DNA of 64,000 nucleotides from Effrenium voratum (Eukaryota > Sar > Dinophyceae > Suessiales > Symbiodiniaceae). The notes under the pieces are model-generated. The model had not been told where the DNA came from. It was given only the letters and a program-made list of their open reading frames with translations, and ran no database searches. Both the position numbers and the translations under genes were made by a program. This document shows positions 60,442-64,000 of this stretch, one piece after another; the stretch's first letter is position 1, and each line of letters begins with the position of its first letter. The stretch is taken from positions 724,501 to 788,500 of the forward strand of contig CAUJNA010003068.1 in NCBI GenBank assembly GCA_963377175.1, in the 5' to 3' direction.

Positions 60442-61868
60442 GCAGCGGCCTCCAACCTTGCCGGATGTTCCGTATGATCTGTTCCTGAACATGCAGAGCA
60501 TCAGAGACATCATCCCGTCCATACAATTGAACGCTGTCTGAGCGGGCCACATGCACGGCTGTCTCGGCTGAGACGCAATTGTTTGGCAGCTGCCAGTGCT
60601 GTTACCTTCATGCTGTGAAGGCTGCAGGATAAGGCGGCCGGCGCGTTCAACAATGGGGAATGCATCCAGGGCGCTTGAAGCAAATGTCGAAAGGTGAAAA
60701 GGGCATCCTGATAAGACAGGGGCCTGCGAAGCGGCACCTTTGCGGGCTCCCCCGACAGGAAATCCGGGGTCCATTGGGGCCCCCACGAAGTACGCCCCAG
60801 TGACCATGCGGTTTGCAAAGCCGCCAGCCAAACGTGCACCCAAGTTTGGGTGCCGCAAGTGGACGCAATTCCCGCCGCATGAACTGCAAACGCAGACCCT
60901 GAAAAGGACGTCTTTGTGCGCCAGCATATGCCTCGAAGAACATTGCGTTCAAAGGAAAGTGAATCCAGCCTAACATGTTGAATGTCTCCGAAACGAAGAG
61001 AAGACCAGGAAGCAAGCAGGAAAGCGCCAAGCGCAAGCGTCTCCTGCAGATCGGAGCCTCCACTTAAGAGGCCATGCTCCCAATGCCACAGCACTGCCCA
61101 GGGCAAAGGGAGAGCCTCTTGCTTCTCAAATGGGGTCTTGGATCGCAGATGGTCGCACAAAAGTGAGTTGTGTAGAATGTTGGTCAAGGCGTCAAAACCT
61201 GAGTGCCTGGCAACCCATCTGAGTCCTTTGACCATAGCTGGCACGGCTGTCCTGACCTCATCGTGGTCCTGTTTTGCCCCTTGTCTGCAAAGCAAAAGGA
61301 AATCCAAAACATGCTGCAAATTGATGGCAGACCAGCTGAGGGAGCGATGTCGAATCCAAGCCTCTAGGGTCCGCCAACGCCTGAAATAATTGTCAAGTGT
61401 AGCGGGGCCTGCTGAAGAAAGCGAAGCCGACAACAGCGCAGTGGCATTCTCACTCTGGCTCTGGACTTGAAAAAGAGTAGAAGCGTTTCCTAGATTGGTC
61501 AGGATATGCAGCCATTGCAAGGTCAAGCCACTCTTAGCCCGCGCCTCCTTGTTCTTCTGCAAAACAAAAGGATCACCAGTGTCCTTGACATGCGTTTTCA
61601 TTGCAGGGAGCCACACATCAGGAGCCGCTGATAAAATTGGCAAGCTCTTACTGGCGCCCAGCTTAACCGCCTGCAGGGGTGTACGAACATCCAAGCGCAG
61701 GCTACGGGGCATGGGTCTGGGCGCAGGCGGCAGTGCTGGACGAGCAACAAATAGTGCAAGCGAGGTCTGCGGACGCCGCAACAGGGCGTCGTATGTGGCA
61801 ATGAATGCATCACTGGCATACGAGGCGGCTGAGGCACACGCACCGCTGGCGTCAAAGGCCTCCACCAA
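59885..61868 (-). pseudogene. tyrosine recombinase of YR element 1 with Cys-containing tail
   Basis: 61868-60510 has the N-terminal helical part (AGPATLDNYFRRWRTLEAWI, QHVLDFLLLCRQ) and the catalytic part: ASWSSLRFGDIQHVRLDSLS (first Arg), CSLHSMKVTALAAAKQLRLS (His-x-x-Lys). Near 60565 the frame breaks, and 60556 onward gives SVQLYGRDDVSDALHVQEQI (Tyr nucleophile) and GWRPLRPLSRG. The middle His box (GHH in element 2) is not readable. The tail ends in KCGSSSNERCRIINE and CCQRAACR, a likely zinc site also seen in YR element 2. Confidence 0.85.
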
Positions 61869-62039
61869 TATGGATTTGAAGCGTGTGATGTAGGCCTCAG
61901 GCCAACCTCGCTTAAAGGCAAGAGTGGCCGAGGCCTGGCAATCTGAGTTGGCGCAAAAGGCGCCGGATGAGGTTCAGCTTGCACGGCATCATGCTTACGC
62001 TTGCAATAGCGTTTGACTATGCTAACTGGCAACATTTGA

Positions 62040-62882
62040 GCCGAAGGCCTAGTTGTAATCAAGGTCAAGTTATTTGAAAGATTTGCAGCAACAATGCGGC
62101 GCGCAAGCAAACCAAGGCGCATTGGGGAGCCCTGCAAAGACCTCACCTGAAAACACGCCTTTACCAAGCTGGCGATGCCGAGGATGTTGGCCATAAACGC
62201 AAGCTGGTGATGCTGAGGAAGTTGGCCTGGAGTGACAGCCCTGTGGAGGCCACACCTGAGAGCATGCCTTTCCCGAGCTGGTGATGCCGAGGATGTTGAA
62301 AGCCCTGTAAAGAGCCCGCTTGAAAACACGCCTTTTAAAAAACCGGTGAGGGTTCCTGCTAAAAGCGATTGTCAGAATGCGAGCGCTGCGTGGCACGCCT
62401 CCAGCATCAAAGGTTACAATTGGGTGGCCTGCTTGCGGAGTGTGTTGGCCAACCTCCCAATGGAAACCCAAAGGGTTTGAAAGCAAGAAGGCAATTTTTG
62501 GCGAGTTGCGGTTAAAAAGGCGCAAGCTCACATATGGAATAGAACTGCTTAGCCTACGCAAGCATCCGGGCACTCCTGCATGAGTAAAAGTGGTCTCACG
62601 GACGTAGCTTGCTTGCGAATATGAGCAGGCACACAAGCACAAAAAGGGTGCACTGCGGCGGCACGCGCGGTCACCATGGCTGCCATGGCTGCGGACGGCC
62701 CGCACGAGGCAAGCCTGGTGAACACGAATGAGACCGAATCAAGAAGGAGTGAACCGCATCATGCCTCTCCAAGGGATGCCTGCCTGCAACAGCAACCTTC
62801 GGCGAAGGGACCGAACCAGCAAACAAGAAAACAGCTAGGCAACCCCGAGGAGAGGAAACAAAGCTAAAAAGCAGGGATACCA
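62040..62882. other. 5' leader of YR element 1, no supported gene
   Basis: Short repeats of GAAAACACGCCTTT with GGCGATGCCGAGGATGTTGG-like partners occur about three times at 62145-62335. Open frames lack motifs. Confidence 0.5.
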
Positions 62883-63001
62883 GGCAAGATGCAAAAGCAT
62901 GCGAAGAACGATGGATCTCGCACACCAGGTTCCCTCAGCCAAACTGCGGGTAGACAACCCTTTGAACAACCCCACAAAAAAACACAGGTGAAAACACCAA
63001 G
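62883..63001 (-). repeat. split repeat A1 of YR element 1
   Basis: 119-base copy at the 5' end of the element, followed by CG before the restored viral sequence. Confidence 0.95.
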
Positions 63002-63003
63002 CG

Positions 63004-63034
63004 AAGTTTCAATATCACTGTTTGAATTACCCAT
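63004..63034 (-). pseudogene. small PLV B gene, 5' part with start codon
   Basis: ATG at 63034 and MGNSNSDIET, then the insertion. It is the front of the gene that ends at 55167. An AT-rich upstream stretch with TATATA words may be its promoter. Confidence 0.75.
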
Positions 63035-63079
63035 TATATATTATTATTTTAGATTATAATATAATACAATAATAAATAT

Positions 63080-63397
63080 TCAAAGGTATACAATACAATA
63101 ATAAATATTCAAAGGAATTAAAATAGGCCAACAAAACCCCCACATAATAGGAGTACATAACACACAACACTTATGTGTTCGCCTGTCGAATTTCTCTTCT
63201 TCCCTTTGTTTTTTTAATTCTTTAATATATTCATCAAATTTAGAATGATTAAAACTACATTCTTCATTATTACATTTATCTAATGTAAATTCATCTTTAT
63301 TTAACTTAGTAATTATACAACCACAATAACAAGTTTTTTCTCTCATACTACTATTCTTAAATAATGCGTCTATTTTAACTTTCCTGTCAATGTCCAT
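63080..63397 (-). CDS. PLV B Cys-rich protein with C-terminal membrane segment
   Basis: 105 codons, intact. CYCGCIITKLNKDEFTLDKC with a following CSFNH forms a likely zinc site, then a charged helix, then KCCVLCTPIMWGFCWPILIP, a hydrophobic end that could anchor in a membrane. A TATATATAGATAT word lies directly before the start. The family is unknown. Confidence 0.65.
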   Translation of the reverse strand: MDIDRKVKIDALFKNSSMREKTCYCGCIITKLNKDEFTLDKCNNEECSFNHSKFDEYIKELKKQREEEKFDRRTHKCCVLCTPIMWGFCWPILIPLNIYYCIVYL

Positions 63398-63452
63398 ATA
63401 TCTATATATATTAATTAATTATTTATTTATTTATATATTTATATTTAATTAT

Positions 63453-64000
63453 TTATTTAGATTTTTCTTTTTTCAACTCCTTAATTTCTTTTTCAAGTTT
63501 ATCTACTTTATCATTTAATTCTAATACTGCTTTATGAACTAGCACGGGTAAAACTAAATAATTTAATCCTAAATACTCTCTGTCTTTGCTAACAACATTT
63601 TCAAATTCTTTAGGAATTGCTTTTAATACTTCATCTGCTATATATCCTATATGAGTTTTACCGTTATCATTTCTATCGTGTCTCTTAAACTTCTTCGGTT
63701 TAAATTTCTTAATAATATTCATACAATTAGATTTGACATTGTCTATATCATATTTCAATCTTGAATCAGATGAATCAACAAACGTTCCGTTGATGGTTAC
63801 TGTTGTTGCTGTTAAATCTATATTAGTTCCTGTTGATGGTTCAATTAAATTACATAACATTTTTTTCGTTCCCGCAACTGTTACATTTTCATTAAAAGTC
63901 GATGGAGCATTATTTGTAAAACTTTCAGTATTTACTGTTGTTCCAAATGTCTTATCAATAGATAATAAAACAGAAGGTGTAGTTGAACTATCCGCCACTC
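63453..64000 (-). CDS. PLV B protein with S74 intramolecular chaperone domain (start outside the window)
   Basis: The first in-window codon region has no ATG, so the N-terminus lies beyond 64000. An N-terminal Thr/Asn-rich beta region (TTVNTESFTNNAPSTFNENV) resembles fibre stalks. The S74 domain follows: FVDSSDSRLKYDIDNV (the Ser at the self-cleavage site), IIKKFKPKKFKRHD, KTHIGYIADEVLKAIP, LGLNYLVLPVLVHKA and a coiled-coil end. In phage tail spikes and algal-virus fibres, this domain folds the trimer and then cuts itself off. A role as virion fibre or surface protein is inferred. Confidence 0.85.
   Translation of the reverse strand, partial: VADSSTTPSVLLSIDKTFGTTVNTESFTNNAPSTFNENVTVAGTKKMLCNLIEPSTGTNIDLTATTVTINGTFVDSSDSRLKYDIDNVKSNCMNIIKKFKPKKFKRHDRNDNGKTHIGYIADEVLKAIPKEFENVVSKDREYLGLNYLVLPVLVHKAVLELNDKVDKLEKEIKELKKEKSK

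Larger units (their letters stand above)
55349..63003 (-). mobile_element. YR element 1: tyrosine-recombinase retrotransposon inside PLV B
   Basis: Minus-strand layout: A1 (63001-62883), body, B1 (55887-55707), A2 (55704-55586), B2 (55529-55349). The insertion is precise: joining CAATACTTG (to 55348) with AAGTTTC (from 63004) restores an open viral gene, with no target duplication, as expected for YR-mediated insertion. The body has YR, a Cys-containing tail (duplicated), a Gag remnant, methyltransferase, RT and RNase H, the same order as in YR element 2. Most of Gag is missing and many frames are broken. Confidence 0.92.
50705..64000. mobile_element. PLV B: AT-rich viral element, interrupted by YR element 1
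   Basis: Sequence from about 50705 to 55348 and from 63004 to the window end is strongly AT-rich with compact small genes on both strands, unlike everything between. It encodes an A32-type packaging ATPase, a GIY-YIG nuclease, zinc-finger proteins and an S74 chaperone-domain protein, a set found in polinton-like viruses and their giant-virus relatives. No capsid gene is in the window; it may lie to the right. YR element 1 (55349-63003) is a later insertion. The composition suggests recent arrival from an AT-rich virus, not long residence in this genome. Confidence 0.8.

Noticed and set aside
61598..62705. Minus-strand frames of 243 and 211 codons in the YR element 1 leader
   Set aside because: Overlap the recombinase start or lie in repeats; rich in Pro, Arg and Cys without pattern.

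Overview
The window looks like a transposon- and virus-rich stretch of a dinoflagellate nuclear genome. The best single clue is an exact 20-base match to the dinoflagellate spliced leader (minus strand, 46837-46856). Supporting clues are GC-rich retroelements with CCCH-type Gag zinc fingers and cytosine-methyltransferase-like domains. I find no convincing ordinary host gene. Almost every coding stretch belongs to a mobile or viral element, and most carry frame breaks, so they are decaying copies, badly sequenced copies, or both. A 100-base run of N (28419-28518) joins two contigs.

Layout. 0.8-2.9 kb: gag-protease remnant of an LTR retroelement. 2.8-3.4 kb: LINE endonuclease scrap. 5.5-9.8 kb: minus-strand block of unrecognised ORFs. 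10.0-16.4 kb: minus-strand Ty1/copia element (Gag zinc fingers, protease, integrase, RT, RNase H) followed by a methyltransferase-like ORF; its 5' end is cut off. 16.4-26.8 kb: GC-rich polinton-like virus (PLV A) with SF3 helicase (3' half inverted), SF1 helicase, C5-methyltransferase, major and minor capsid proteins and packaging ATPase, interleaved with two hairpin arrays. 27.0-28.4 kb: five kinds of tandem repeat, then the gap. 28.5-34.7 kb: mostly non-coding, with an AT-rich patch, a tetranucleotide microsatellite and a second LINE endonuclease fragment.

34.7-46.9 kb: YR element 2, a tyrosine-recombinase retrotransposon on the minus strand with split direct repeats (A1-body-B1-A2-B2). Gene order is Cys-rich ORF, YR, Gag, methyltransferase, RT, RNase H. 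46.9-49.4 kb: degenerate relatives of its ends and a satellite-like array. 50.7-64.0 kb: strongly AT-rich viral element (PLV B) with zinc-finger proteins, packaging ATPase, GIY-YIG nuclease and an S74 chaperone-domain protein. It is split at 55349-63003 by YR element 1, a relative of YR element 2. Removing YR element 1 exactly restores a small viral reading frame.

How the parts work together. PLV A keeps a virion module on the minus strand (ATPase, minor capsid, three small proteins, major capsid) with gaps of 0-4 bases between several genes, and a replication module on the left. Its broken helicases argue that this copy cannot replicate alone. The YR elements carry what is needed for copying (RT, RNase H) and site-specific insertion (YR). 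Four separate methyltransferase-like genes sit in three kinds of element, suggesting DNA methylation matters to how these elements live in this genome.
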